Position numbers and translations under genes: made by a program. The notes below the pieces were generated by a model. It saw only the letters and a list, made by a program, of their open reading frames with translations, did not search any database and was not told where the DNA came from. A DNA stretch of 62,159 nucleotides from Aporhodopirellula sallentina SM41 (lineage in GTDB: Bacteria > Planctomycetota > Planctomycetia > Pirellulales > Pirellulaceae), in contig NZ_ANOH01000443.1 of the NCBI RefSeq assembly GCF_000346505.1, positions 1 to 62,159 on the forward strand, in the 5' to 3' direction. Each line of letters starts with the position of its first letter. Position 1 is the stretch's first letter. This document shows, in pieces, positions 31,671-40,337 of the stretch.

Positions 31671-33146
31671 TCACTTGTTTTTCTTCTTCGCGTTGGCTTT
31701 CTTGTTCTTCGTCTTCCAAAGAACGATCTCGGAAACATCGTTTGATGCAGGCTCTCCCTGCGTACTTCGGCCCCGGCGGACATCTTCTTCGAGGAGCTTC
31801 AGCAATTGTGCGGCGACCTCGGGTTTGGACGTGTAGAGATTGTTCTGCTCGCCGATGTCCGCCTCCATATCGTAGAGCTGCGCGATCGGTGCATCGGCGG
31901 GAGCTTTTGCCTCGTTCGGCATCGACCATCCTCCCGACGCTTTGGCTAGCAACAGCTTCCACTTCCCATGCCGATACGCAAAGTGACCGCTATATGAATG
32001 ATGGATGATCCCATTTCGTGTCGAGCGAATCGGGTCGCCTGACAGGGCAGGAAGGAAACTAACGCTATCCTCGCCACTGCCCGGTGGCAGGTCGGTGCCG
32101 AGAATCTCGCAGATCGTCGCGAGCAAATCGGTTAGGCAGATCAAACTATTGTTCTGCGATCCCGCGGCGACCTTACCGGGCCAACGGACAATGAACGGAA
32201 TGCGGTGACCGCCATCCCAAAGGTCTGCTTTCGAACCACGAAGATGCGCCGAAACGATGTGCCCTTGGGCAGCCAGCTTTGGGATTCCGGCTGCTTTTGA
32301 ACAACCGTTGTCACTCGTGAAGATCACGAGCGTGTTGTCTGCAAAACCGTTTCGCTCGATGGCGGCCGTGATTTCGCCAACGGCATGATCGGTTTGCATC
32401 ACAAAATCGCCGTAGTCGCCCAGCCCGCTTTTCCCCTTCCACTCCTCCGATGGAACGATCGGCGTGTGGGGTGAACCGAGCGGCACGTACAGAAAGAACG
32501 GTTTGTCATTGCCCGCCCGAGAGTCGATCCACTCGCTCGCCTTATGGGTTAATCGAGGCAGCATGTTGACGACCTTATCGTGTTCAATCACGCGATCGTT
32601 TTCGATCACTGCCTCCATGTCACGGGCGTGGTGAAAACCGTGGAAATAGTCAAACCCTCGCTGCGTCGGCCCGTCAGGGATGACTGCACCAACAGGCGGC
32701 TTCTTATACTTCTTGCGTGAATACGCTTCGCCAGTTTCCGGGTCGACGTATTGGAAGTTCAGGTGCCATTTGCCAACGATCCCCGTGGTGTAACCATGGT
32801 CCTGCAACAGCCCCGGCACCGTCGGACGATCCTCGGCAATCAGGTTGGGAGCGAACCCCGTCACCACGCCACGTTGCAGAGACGTCCTCCACGCGTAACG
32901 CCCCGTCATGATCCCATAACGGGTCGGCGTGCACACTGACGAACCGCCATGAGCGTCGGTAAACACCATGCCTTGCGAAGCGAGTTTGTCGATATGAGGC
33001 GTCGAGATTTTGCACGTCTCGGGTGCCAAACAATGAACGTCTCCGTATCCGAGATCATCACAGATGATGTAGACGATGTTGGGCTTTTCGGCGAACGCCG
33101 GAAGAGCACCGAAGACGACCAGAAATAGGAACAGGCAATTCTTCAT
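31671..33146 (-). CDS. Secreted sulfatase (arylsulfatase A type)
   Basis: Sulfatase of 491 residues with a signal peptide ending at AFAE. Motifs: PNIVYIICDDLGYGD (metal aspartates), CTPTR with C72 as the formylglycine precursor, GIVGKWHL and TSDNGCS. The C-terminus is a lysine-rich tail (KTKNKKANAKKKNK). It is followed upstream, on the same strand and after 72 bases, by a second sulfatase of a different subtype, so the two probably act on one sulfated polymer. It is related to the sulfatase at 7.3-8.8 kb. Confidence 0.93.
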   Translation of the reverse strand: MKNCLFLFLVVFGALPAFAEKPNIVYIICDDLGYGDVHCLAPETCKISTPHIDKLASQGMVFTDAHGGSSVCTPTRYGIMTGRYAWRTSLQRGVVTGFAPNLIAEDRPTVPGLLQDHGYTTGIVGKWHLNFQYVDPETGEAYSRKKYKKPPVGAVIPDGPTQRGFDYFHGFHHARDMEAVIENDRVIEHDKVVNMLPRLTHKASEWIDSRAGNDKPFFLYVPLGSPHTPIVPSEEWKGKSGLGDYGDFVMQTDHAVGEITAAIERNGFADNTLVIFTSDNGCSKAAGIPKLAAQGHIVSAHLRGSKADLWDGGHRIPFIVRWPGKVAAGSQNNSLICLTDLLATICEILGTDLPPGSGEDSVSFLPALSGDPIRSTRNGIIHHSYSGHFAYRHGKWKLLLAKASGGWSMPNEAKAPADAPIAQLYDMEADIGEQNNLYTSKPEVAAQLLKLLEEDVRRGRSTQGEPASNDVSEIVLWKTKNKKANAKKKNK

Positions 33147-33218
33147 AGCACGGACACCGAAACCTAGAACATATTCGAGAAAGAAACGGGGTTAAGCGAA
33201 CGTCGATCTCGACGCCGG

Positions 33219-34685
33219 CTACTTCGCAGCGGCACCCTTCCGGCGTGTTTTTCTCACGTCGGTCATGGCTTCGTCCAGAGGTTGATTCCAAAGACGGTAC
33301 GGGTCATCGACTCGTCGCATTTCGTCGAGCAGCAACGCTTCCATCTCCGCGAGTTTTTCAGCGTAGGCTGGATCCTCCGCAAGGTCCTCGGTCAAAAATT
33401 CGTTCGGATTCTCGGCAAGATTAAACAGTTGCGTTTCGCGAACGGCACCGTCCATCACATCCCACTTGATCAGTTTCCAGTCACCTTTTTTGACGGCGCG
33501 AATACCGGGCTTGGTACCGCCGGAGTAGGTTCCGTACAAAACGTCACGCACGGTTTCTTTCTCGCCGAAGATAACCGGCCGCAGACTCTCACCTTCGACC
33601 GACGCGGGGACTTCAACACCCGCGAGATCGCAGATCGTTGGCAACGTATCGAGCAGGTAGCTGTTCGCGGTAACGCGGTTCGGTTGGATCCCCGGACCGG
33701 TGACAATGAAAGGAACCCGCCACGTGTGTTGATAAAGGTTCTGCTTGCCTTGCAATCCATGTCGACCGATCGCCATCCCGTGGTCCGCGGTGTAGATCAC
33801 ATACGTGTTGTCCAGTTCACCCATCGCTTGAAGTTTATCGAGCACCTTGGCGATTTGTCGGTCAATGTTTTCATTGCACGCAAACTCACGGCCCAACTCA
33901 TTGCGAATCGTGGCCTCGTCGCGTCGCTTCCAGACACCCGAAACTGAGTTTTCGTCACGCAGGCCGGGATGCCCGTGGTGAAACGGATGCTCGGGGAGAT
34001 AGTTCACCGGCAGGGATGGTTGCTTTGGATTGAGAGCGGGAATCGATGACTTGTCTTTGTGGTTGACCGCGCCGTACTTGGCGAGCAGTTCGGGCGTGCC
34101 GTCTCGAGTGTCATGGGGATGGGAAAACCCAAAGTAGATCAGGAAGGGGTCTTCATCTTTCTCCGCCTCTCGCCGGGCGAGATAATCGAGGACCTGCTTT
34201 CCATGCCAAGCACTGCCTGTTTCTTCCGTGCCACCACGTTTGGTGGCATCACGCACCACGGTGAACTTTGCGTTCGCTCCCGCGTAGCTGTTCCCACGTT
34301 TGCAGGTTCGCATCGTGTCATAACCAGCTCGGTTGAAAACCTCCGCCATCACGTTGTCGAGGATGTCGTCGGGACAGTGCTCGCCTTTGTTCCAATTCGG
34401 CAGGTGCCACACGGTTCTGCCCGTCATGATCATGTGACGCGAAGGTGTGCAAACCGCACCGGAGAACGAACCCATGTGATAGGCATCGTCGAACACGACA
34501 CCTTCGGCGGCGAGCCGATCGATCGTTGGCGTATCACAAATCGAATCAGGGTTGTACGCCTTCAGGTCCAAAGGCGACTGATCGTCGACGAGGATAAAGA
34601 GAATGTTCGGTCGCGTGTCATCCGCGGTTAGGCTGACCGCAGTGGATAGCAAGATCACAAACAGAGACAAGATTCGTGTCATCAT
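33219..34685 (-). CDS. Secreted sulfatase (choline/iduronate-sulfatase-like)
   Basis: Sulfatase of about 488 residues. I start at 34685, giving MMTRILSLFVILLSTAVSLTAD, a good signal peptide; ATG 34703 is equally possible, and the open frame runs on to 35045 but that extension is low-complexity and unlikely to be translated. Motifs: PNILFILVDDQSPLD, GAVCTPSRHMIMTG with the formylglycine cysteine, and YTADHGMAIGRHGLQGK, which is typical of the choline/iduronate sulfatase branch. Substrate not assigned. It probably leads a two-gene operon with the next sulfatase. Confidence 0.9.
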   Translation of the reverse strand: MMTRILSLFVILLSTAVSLTADDTRPNILFILVDDQSPLDLKAYNPDSICDTPTIDRLAAEGVVFDDAYHMGSFSGAVCTPSRHMIMTGRTVWHLPNWNKGEHCPDDILDNVMAEVFNRAGYDTMRTCKRGNSYAGANAKFTVVRDATKRGGTEETGSAWHGKQVLDYLARREAEKDEDPFLIYFGFSHPHDTRDGTPELLAKYGAVNHKDKSSIPALNPKQPSLPVNYLPEHPFHHGHPGLRDENSVSGVWKRRDEATIRNELGREFACNENIDRQIAKVLDKLQAMGELDNTYVIYTADHGMAIGRHGLQGKQNLYQHTWRVPFIVTGPGIQPNRVTANSYLLDTLPTICDLAGVEVPASVEGESLRPVIFGEKETVRDVLYGTYSGGTKPGIRAVKKGDWKLIKWDVMDGAVRETQLFNLAENPNEFLTEDLAEDPAYAEKLAEMEALLLDEMRRVDDPYRLWNQPLDEAMTDVRKTRRKGAAAK

Positions 34686-35276
34686 GGGTTGGTGGGGAAT
34701 CATGGTGGGAGCGTGGGGAGACGTGAACGGTGGGGAGGAATCGGCGTGAACGACGCCGGGGCGTTTTGGTGGGAGGAAACTGGGTGAAAGGAAACCGGGT
34801 GGGAGGAAACGAAGTGTTGGGGAGGCGACCGAGAGTCGCGAGGAAGGACCGAGGGTCGATTCGCTCCCCAACATTCTAATCTGCTCAGCGTTCCACGTGG
34901 GTGCTCGGCCTTTCATCGACGTGCCCGGCATTCTACGTGGGAATCGCGGAGGCATCGTTCTGCGTTGGAAGCACGACTGTCTGCCGGAAGAAGCATTCTC
35001 TGCCCGAAGGCACGTGGGCGACATTTGCTTGACTGCCGTTCTCATCCGCCGCTCGCGACCGAACTCGACGGGGGCGATGTTTCGAGATTGAGCCCGATAC
35101 GTTAATCTTCTTGGTCGCGATCACCTTCTTCATCTACGTCGTTTGCTTGCTCGTTTGCTTGCCGAGCGGACCCCGACTGCGGATCGGCATTGAATCGAGA
35201 ATGCCGTTCTCGGGGAGGTGAACGGTGGACACGCCGTCGACACTCGTCACGTCATTTGCTCATTAGCGTCTTATCT
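34686..35276. other. Intergenic region with G-rich imperfect repeats
   Basis: No gene is supported. About 34765-34815 has three imperfect 14-15 base repeats of the form GGGTGGGAGGAAAC, giving strong purine bias on the plus strand. The remainder between the two divergent genes shows nothing I can name, though it must hold both promoters. Confidence 0.4.
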
Positions 35277-36581
35277 ATGAATCTCGGCCCCTTCAACGCT
35301 CTCGTCGCCGGATGGCAGAGTTTGCCGGAACCGGTGGCACTCACCGTGCTAGCGATTTTGGGCATTCTACTCGGCGCTATTGCGAATCACGTCATCACCA
35401 CGTGGTGCTGGTACCCGCGTCCAATTTCACCATGGGTGCGAATCGACGCTTGGCACCTGGACGAGGAACATCAACAGATCGCGAACAAACTGCCGCCGAG
35501 ATCGCAACTCGACCGGATCCCGTTGCTAGGTTGGCTGCGTCTTCGACGAGAGGCACCGCTGCACGGACCGGGGTTTTGGGTGCGCCCTTTATTGATCGAA
35601 CTCGGGATGGCGATCACGTTGCCGATCATGCACCAACAGTGGGTCGGCGGGCTGCTACTACCCTCGGGCGTTCCCGCTGCGGCGGTTGCCACGCTGTCGT
35701 CCTGGATGACGTTGCTATTTTTTGTTCACGCGGCTTTGCTAGCGATGATGGTCGCGGCAACGTTTATCGATTTTGACGAACGGACAATCCCAGATGCGAT
35801 AACGATTCCTGGCACCATTTTGGCTCTCGTGCTGGCGTCGATCACACCCTATGTATTCTTGCCTGGGCAGTTGGCCGAAGGCATCTCTCCGGTGACGCTG
35901 CAACACCCACTCGGTTTGAATCCCAAATGGATGTCGGGCGGCGGGCTGTTGACCTGCTTGGCGATTTGGAGCGGATGGTGTTTTGCCTTGGCAGACCGGC
36001 GGGTGATCATGCGCCATGGAGTGTCAAAAGCGATCGAGTATTTTCTCGCCCGGCTCGTCCGTCATCCGAGCTGGAAAATCCTAGCGGTGATTTGGGTCGT
36101 CGGCATTGTTGCGATATCGATCGTCTACCAAATCGGTGGCATTCACTGGCTCGGTCTAGCCAGTTCGCTCATGGGGCTCGCTATCGGCGGCGGGATCGTT
36201 TGGTCGATCCGTTTGGTCGGCGGGTGGGCGATGCAGATGGAAGCGATGGGGTTCGGCGACGTCACGCTGATGGCGATGATCGGTGCTTACATCGGATGGC
36301 AAGCGTCCATCACGGCGTTCTTTCTCGCTCCGCTCGCCGCGATCGTGATCGTCCTCATCCAATTCGTCGCGACCCGCGACCGGGCAACTCCGTTCGGCCC
36401 CTACCTGTGTGCGGGCACTGTGCTGACGTTGATCTTTTGGGATGAGGTTTACAACGCTCGGCTGCGGACAACGATCGCACTAATGGGCGATCTATTGCTG
36501 TGGCTCGGCCTCGCGATGCTCGGACTGCTCGGCGGGATGCTGATGTTTTCCCGCTGGTTCAAATCGCGACTCTCCACCTGA
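35277..36581 (+). CDS. Prepilin peptidase (A24-type aspartic protease)
   Basis: Polytopic inner-membrane protein of 434 residues with about nine hydrophobic segments. It carries both active-site aspartate motifs of leader peptidases for type IV pilins and type II secretion pseudopilins: FIDFDERTIPD (D165/D167, with D173) and GFGDVTLM (Asp near 327). The N-terminal domain corresponds to the prepilin methylase region (PLLGWLRLRREAPLHG) but lacks the two CxxC zinc pairs. I start at ATG 35277; the frame runs back to 35190 with an unconvincing basic leader. No pilin or secretion genes are adjacent. Confidence 0.87.
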   Translation: MNLGPFNALVAGWQSLPEPVALTVLAILGILLGAIANHVITTWCWYPRPISPWVRIDAWHLDEEHQQIANKLPPRSQLDRIPLLGWLRLRREAPLHGPGFWVRPLLIELGMAITLPIMHQQWVGGLLLPSGVPAAAVATLSSWMTLLFFVHAALLAMMVAATFIDFDERTIPDAITIPGTILALVLASITPYVFLPGQLAEGISPVTLQHPLGLNPKWMSGGGLLTCLAIWSGWCFALADRRVIMRHGVSKAIEYFLARLVRHPSWKILAVIWVVGIVAISIVYQIGGIHWLGLASSLMGLAIGGGIVWSIRLVGGWAMQMEAMGFGDVTLMAMIGAYIGWQASITAFFLAPLAAIVIVLIQFVATRDRATPFGPYLCAGTVLTLIFWDEVYNARLRTTIALMGDLLLWLGLAMLGLLGGMLMFSRWFKSRLST

Positions 36582-36604
36582 GCCGCGATCCATACTCGAT
36601 GCAA

Positions 36605-37141
36605 TTAGCGAACGAGCATGTAGAAAGGAACCACGTAACGTCCGCCGCTCGGATACCGGCTCGACGTCATCGGGTCGGACGCCCATGCCGGACGGAGCGT
36701 TGGACGCAGGCCCCAACGTGCCGCTTCGAGCCGAGCCATGCGGGCGCGGGTTTCTTCGAGAGCACGAGCCTGACGGAGTTCCATCGCGGTTGGCTTCCGT
36801 GGAACCATGTGTGACCCCGATGTGTTCTCCAAACGGAGATCCGAAGGACTCGGTACCGCATGAGCATCGTTCATCGGCAACGGGGCTTCGCTGGTCCGGG
36901 TCGACGCGGGAATCGCCTTCGGACGCGAAAGATACCCGGTGGGTTCAGCGTGTTGATCGCCGACGGGCTGTTCAGCCACCGGCGCGTCGGAAAATTGGTA
37001 CTGGTTATCGGCAGGGGTCGCGAAAAGGTCGTCGAGCCCCTGAGCGTGAACGCCCGTTGCGGTTGAGAGCGAGCAACATGTCATGACGAAAGCCCCAACC
37101 CAAAACGGCGTCGGCTTCGACAGGTGGAATCGTTTTTTCAT
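36605..37141 (-). CDS. Secreted protein of unknown function
   Basis: Unrecognised 178-residue exported protein. MKKRFHLSK with a hydrophobic stretch and VHAQG gives a clear signal peptide; the frame extends to 37276 but that part lacks the features of a leader. The middle is Pro/Ala/Ser rich and probably disordered. A helical block ELRQARALEETRARMARLEAARWGLRPTLRPAW precedes the tyrosine-containing end SSRYPSGGRYVVPFYMLVR, which looks like a conserved planctomycete C-terminus. Convergent with the prepilin peptidase, 23 bases apart. Confidence 0.72.
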   Translation of the reverse strand: MKKRFHLSKPTPFWVGAFVMTCCSLSTATGVHAQGLDDLFATPADNQYQFSDAPVAEQPVGDQHAEPTGYLSRPKAIPASTRTSEAPLPMNDAHAVPSPSDLRLENTSGSHMVPRKPTAMELRQARALEETRARMARLEAARWGLRPTLRPAWASDPMTSSRYPSGGRYVVPFYMLVR

Positions 37142-37457
37142 CACAGTGCGATCCGATAGAACAGTGCAGTTCGATTGAATATGTCCAGTACACGCGTTGT
37201 ATCGTCTGGAACGCCCCCGCTGATGAAGGGACACCAAGCGTTTTCCACCTACACCTGCCACAGTGATACCGATCATTCACACCACGTAAACTTTGCGGGC
37301 TTGATGAAACCGAAGTTTGCAAGAAAATGAGACGTACGGGTGCAAAAGTAGCAGACTCTGCTAATCTTAACATCCGACTTGGATGCCGGGCTTATTGGCG
37401 TTGTCCTTCGCCTGGCAGTTCCGGCAATTCACCTTTCTTGAACGACGAGAGAAACCC

Positions 37458-37652
37458 ATGATCAAACGATTCACCTACAGCGTTTTCGCGTTGGCTTTGC
37501 TCACAACAACGGTTGGATGCCCACCACCAGCCGCTCCCACGGGCGATGAAGTTGACACCAGCACCGAAGCTCCCGCTGAAGTCGGCGACAACACCACCGC
37601 CGTCACCGAGGTTCCCTCGGACAACATGACCACGGGCACGGAAACTCCGTAG
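37458..37652 (+). CDS. Small lipoprotein
   Basis: Predicted 64-residue protein from ATG 37458 (purine-rich GAGAGAAA before it). MIKRFTYSVFALALLTTTVGC has a basic start, a hydrophobic core and a lipobox-like TVGC; the mature part is short, acidic and rich in Thr, Glu and Pro. It would be anchored in the membrane by the lipidated Cys21. It precedes tsaE by nine bases, so the two may share a transcript. Confidence 0.7.
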   Translation: MIKRFTYSVFALALLTTTVGCPPPAAPTGDEVDTSTEAPAEVGDNTTAVTEVPSDNMTTGTETP

Positions 37653-37661
37653 TTCAGATTG

Positions 37662-38468
37662 ATGCATTTGTCAGACATCGGCATTGAGCAAATTGCGCAG
37701 CTTGCCGATGCTCTGATCGCGGCAGAACGCTGCGTCGTTGCGGCGCAGCAGTCAGCCTCACCCCGTTGCTTTGGAATCGTGGGGACGCTCGGAGCGGGCA
37801 AAACAAAATTTTGCCAAGAAATCGCTCGAGCCTGTGGGGTGGATTCCTCCGAAGTGACCAGCCCCACGTTCACCCTGCTCAAAAGCTACACCTGCCCGAG
37901 TGATCACCCGCCGCCTGCAAACGCAGCGCAGCCTTCTCCCGATCACTCTCTGAGTGCCCAACAACCGCCGAAGGCACAGCAACCTCTCCGCACACCTCAA
38001 CCTCTCAACACGCCACAACGTGTCAGTGCACCACCAAGTTTCAGTGCACCACCAAGTTTCTGTGCACCGCCAAGTTTCTGTGCACCGCGGCGCCTCCATC
38101 ACCTCGATTGGTACCGGATCAATGATGAGGACGAAATCTGGGAACTCGGTCTCGACGAGCTTTGGGAAGCCCCCGGCGAATGGACGCTGATCGAATGGGC
38201 CGATCGGTTCGAAGACGCCATGCCCACTGATACGATTTGGGTTCACATTCAAATCAGCGATTCCCCAGCAAACCATCATCACGCAAACCATCATCACGCA
38301 AACCGATCGCTCGCCAAAGGATCGCCAGCCGACGAACCGCTCGCCCCCGACGACGGTCTCCGCGAAATCACCTTTCGCCCCGCATCACCGGTCCACGATG
38401 AGTTCCTCCGCGAAGTCCAGACTCAACTGAGCGTTGCCGGATTTACCGGCACAATCCGAACGAGCTGA
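37662..38468 (+). CDS. tsaE: tRNA threonylcarbamoyladenosine synthesis ATPase TsaE, with repeat insertions
   Basis: TsaE works with TsaB and TsaD to make t6A37 in ANN-decoding tRNAs. P-loop GTLGAGKT is at residues 41-48, followed by VTSPTFTLLKSY; the second conserved block HHLDWYRI(N) begins at residue 146 and LIEWADRF follows. Family members are about 150 residues; this one has 268. The excess is in two low-complexity insertions: about residues 78-144, with SAPPSF/CAPPSF repeats encoded by an 18-base tandem unit (38024-38092), and about 200-225, with NHHHANHHHAN. Both fall between conserved blocks, so activity may be kept. Start ATG 37662 rather than the TTG one codon earlier. Confidence 0.9.
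   Translation: MHLSDIGIEQIAQLADALIAAERCVVAAQQSASPRCFGIVGTLGAGKTKFCQEIARACGVDSSEVTSPTFTLLKSYTCPSDHPPPANAAQPSPDHSLSAQQPPKAQQPLRTPQPLNTPQRVSAPPSFSAPPSFCAPPSFCAPRRLHHLDWYRINDEDEIWELGLDELWEAPGEWTLIEWADRFEDAMPTDTIWVHIQISDSPANHHHANHHHANRSLAKGSPADEPLAPDDGLREITFRPASPVHDEFLREVQTQLSVAGFTGTIRTS
38024..38092. repeat. 18-base tandem repeat inside tsaE
   Basis: CAGTGCACCACCAAGTTT at 38024-38041 and 38042-38059 is exact; a third copy with two changes lies at 38060-38077 and a partial fourth to 38092. The array is in frame and adds hexapeptides to TsaE. Confidence 0.92.
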
Positions 38469-38562
38469 ACGCCAACCGCATCAACTTGGCAAAGCCTCTC
38501 AAAACGCTCAATATTCCACATCGTTTCGCTGGCGTCGGCCCAACCGCAACCTACCGTTGGGT

Positions 38563-38895
38563 ATGAAATGTCACGAGCTCGCCGAACACCTCAGCCGCGA
38601 ACGGCCGGATTTGCCGCCGATCGAGATCGCGCGTCTGTGCCTGATTTTGCTCAACGCCGATGAAGGCGATGAACAACTCGCCGATCCAGAGAAACGAATG
38701 GCTGCGTGGCAACACGCGAGCTTTCGATTCGACGCAGCCACGGACCAATACGGCGCCGTGGTCGATGAACTCGATCAACTCTTCGGCGACGAACCGATCC
38801 AGTTCCAACCGGATCAATTGTGGACGCTGCTCCGAGCAGTCAAAGTCCAGAGCCAAATGCTCGAACTCTACACCGACCAAATGGCATTGGCATAA
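38563..38895 (+). CDS. Small cytoplasmic protein of unknown function
   Basis: Unrecognised protein of 110 residues from ATG 38563, predicted all-helical and acidic (MKCHELAEHLSRERPDLPPIEIARLCLILL ... QLWTLLRAVKVQSQMLELY). The frame opens at 38434 but overlaps tsaE there and gives non-protein-like composition. It follows tsaE by 94 bases on the same strand. No motif is recognisable. Confidence 0.6.
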   Translation: MKCHELAEHLSRERPDLPPIEIARLCLILLNADEGDEQLADPEKRMAAWQHASFRFDAATDQYGAVVDELDQLFGDEPIQFQPDQLWTLLRAVKVQSQMLELYTDQMALA

Positions 38896-38932
38896 ACGCC
38901 TCGTCGCGATATCCCGCCGACATGCGATGCTA

Positions 38933-39031
38933 GCGTTTTGAAGAACGATGCAGCCGATGTCGCGAGACTGCGGTGGCCGGAATTCTGGCGAGTCCAGCGA
39001 TAGGGAGCGGACGCGTCCAACCGCAAAACGC
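38933..39031 (+). repeat. Dispersed ~100-base element, copy C
   Basis: Bounded by the inverted octamers GCGTTTTG (38933-38940) and CAAAACGC (39024-39031). The core GCCGATGTCGCGAGACTGCG, then GGTGGCCGG and AATTCTGGCGAGTCCAGCGA match copies A and B. No coding potential. Confidence 0.75.
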
Positions 39032-39149
39032 CGTGGCCTCTGCGGTGCTGGCTTTGACAAGCCCCGCACCGAAACGTACGACCCCAACAAAAAAAATCGC
39101 ATGCGGCCGAAGCCACACGCGATGGAGCGTTTTGCAAATAGAGAAGATC

Positions 39150-39371
39150 CTACGCGAGGAAATAGTCACTCGCGGGAGCCACCATCGACGTCGTCGAAGG
39201 CCGGGCTGTGTTGGTTTTATAGTAGTCCGGGGCCCAGCGACTCAGTTCGATGTACATCGCCACGACGGCGATAATCATGAACAACATCGCCAACAGCAAC
39301 ATCACGGTGAAGATACTCGCCGGACGTTTGCCCGGGCCAACGCTACTCGATGGTTGTGTCGACACGATCAC
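39150..39371 (-). CDS. Small single-span membrane protein
   Basis: Predicted 73-residue protein with one strong transmembrane helix (IFTVMLLLAMLFMIIAVVAMYI, residues 20-41). Its start lies 29 bases inside the end of the coiled-coil gene, so translation is probably coupled. The tail (SRWAPDYYKT...) is polar. Function is unknown; it may partner with the coiled-coil protein in the envelope. Confidence 0.7.
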   Translation of the reverse strand: MIVSTQPSSSVGPGKRPASIFTVMLLLAMLFMIIAVVAMYIELSRWAPDYYKTNTARPSTTSMVAPASDYFLA

Positions 39372-40179
39372 CCTCCTGAATCGTTCCTTCGCTGTAATCG
39401 TTCAGGATCTCGGCTACCGAACGATCAGGCTCAGTATCCCGAACACGCAACCGGGTGACGTACCGTCCACCGCGGGTGACTTCCAGGAAATGGCCTTCCC
39501 GGAGTCCATCGTCATATCCGATGGAAACCTCGACCAATTTTCGCGGACGATTGATCACAAGAACGTTTCCGTTGCGTTCCGGCGGTGCTCCGTCGAGCGG
39601 ATCGTTGATATTCAGACCCGCGGCGTCAACCACTTCTTTGTACCGGGTCACCTGAGCGAGCAACTGGTTGTTGCGATCTTCCTGCAACTGAACGATGCCA
39701 CGCAACGCGTTCATATCGTCGGTCAGCTTGAGCGTTTCGGCGAAAAGCGTGTCACGATCTTGCTGTTCCTTGCGGATCTGCGATCGCAACATGGTGGTTT
39801 CCGCAGTCAACTTTTCGAGTTCTTCGGCACGGCTTCGGTCGAGCTGGGCTAACTCGGTGTTTTTGGCCTGCAACTGCTGAACGGTCGACTCGCTCTCGCG
39901 AAGCTGTGACTCGAGTTGGTCGAGTTGCGTCTGCAGAGCCGCCAGGGCGGTTCGCCGAGCCGCTTTTTCGCGGTCCAACTCCGCCTGCGTCCGGGCACGG
40001 GCTTCGCGAAGCTGGTCGTTGGTTCGTTCATAAGACTCGATCTGAGCCTTCAAACCGTCGTCGGCGAGAACCATGTCACGCCAGTTGCGGTGGGAAGCAT
40101 TGACCGCCAGGGCCAAAACCATGAAGACCACGCTGAGCAGCAGGATCAAAACCGAGAAGGATTTCCCGAGTAGATTCAT
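39343..40179 (-). CDS. Membrane-anchored coiled-coil protein
   Basis: Unrecognised 278-residue protein. Residues 1-28 are an N-terminal membrane anchor or signal; residues 40-165 form an almost unbroken coiled coil (repeated LE/LRSQ/AEL heptads); residues 200-278 are a compact beta domain (GNVLVINRPRKLVEVSIGYDDGL, RGGRYVTRLRVRDTEPDRSVAEIL) resembling the C-terminal domain of FlgT-like proteins. This layout is common in planctomycetes. A consensus promoter lies about 57 bases upstream (40236-40265). It heads a two-gene unit with the small membrane protein. Confidence 0.8.
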   Translation of the reverse strand: MNLLGKSFSVLILLLSVVFMVLALAVNASHRNWRDMVLADDGLKAQIESYERTNDQLREARARTQAELDREKAARRTALAALQTQLDQLESQLRESESTVQQLQAKNTELAQLDRSRAEELEKLTAETTMLRSQIRKEQQDRDTLFAETLKLTDDMNALRGIVQLQEDRNNQLLAQVTRYKEVVDAAGLNINDPLDGAPPERNGNVLVINRPRKLVEVSIGYDDGLREGHFLEVTRGGRYVTRLRVRDTEPDRSVAEILNDYSEGTIQEGDRVDTTIE

Positions 40180-40235
40180 GGGAAAGTGGTTCCAAGGAGA
40201 CGAGAGAAAAGGGGTAAGCCGGGTAGCAAGCGGAA

Positions 40236-40265
40236 ATTATAATTGACGAAAAAAACAGGTGTCAA
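40236..40265 (-). promoter_or_regulatory. Consensus housekeeping promoter for the coiled-coil gene
   Basis: On the minus strand TTGACA (40265-40260) and TATAAT (40241-40236) are separated by 18 bases containing a seven-T run. Both hexamers are perfect matches to the sigma-70 consensus, and the gene starts at 40179, a normal leader length. It is the best promoter in the window. Confidence 0.85.
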
Positions 40266-40337
40266 CAAAATCCACGCTTTTGACGCTTAGGGGGACAGGC
40301 AATTCAAAGGAGCGAGGAAATGTAACGATTGACCGGA

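Noticed and set aside
34704-35045. N-terminal extension of the second sulfatase
   Set aside because: The added residues are low-complexity Pro/Ser/Arg, with no export function, while ATG 34685 or 34703 starts a proper signal peptide.
37954-38190. Repeat-rich frame inside tsaE
   Set aside because: It is the +1 phase of the 18-base array (HHQVSV units) and contains no conserved block.
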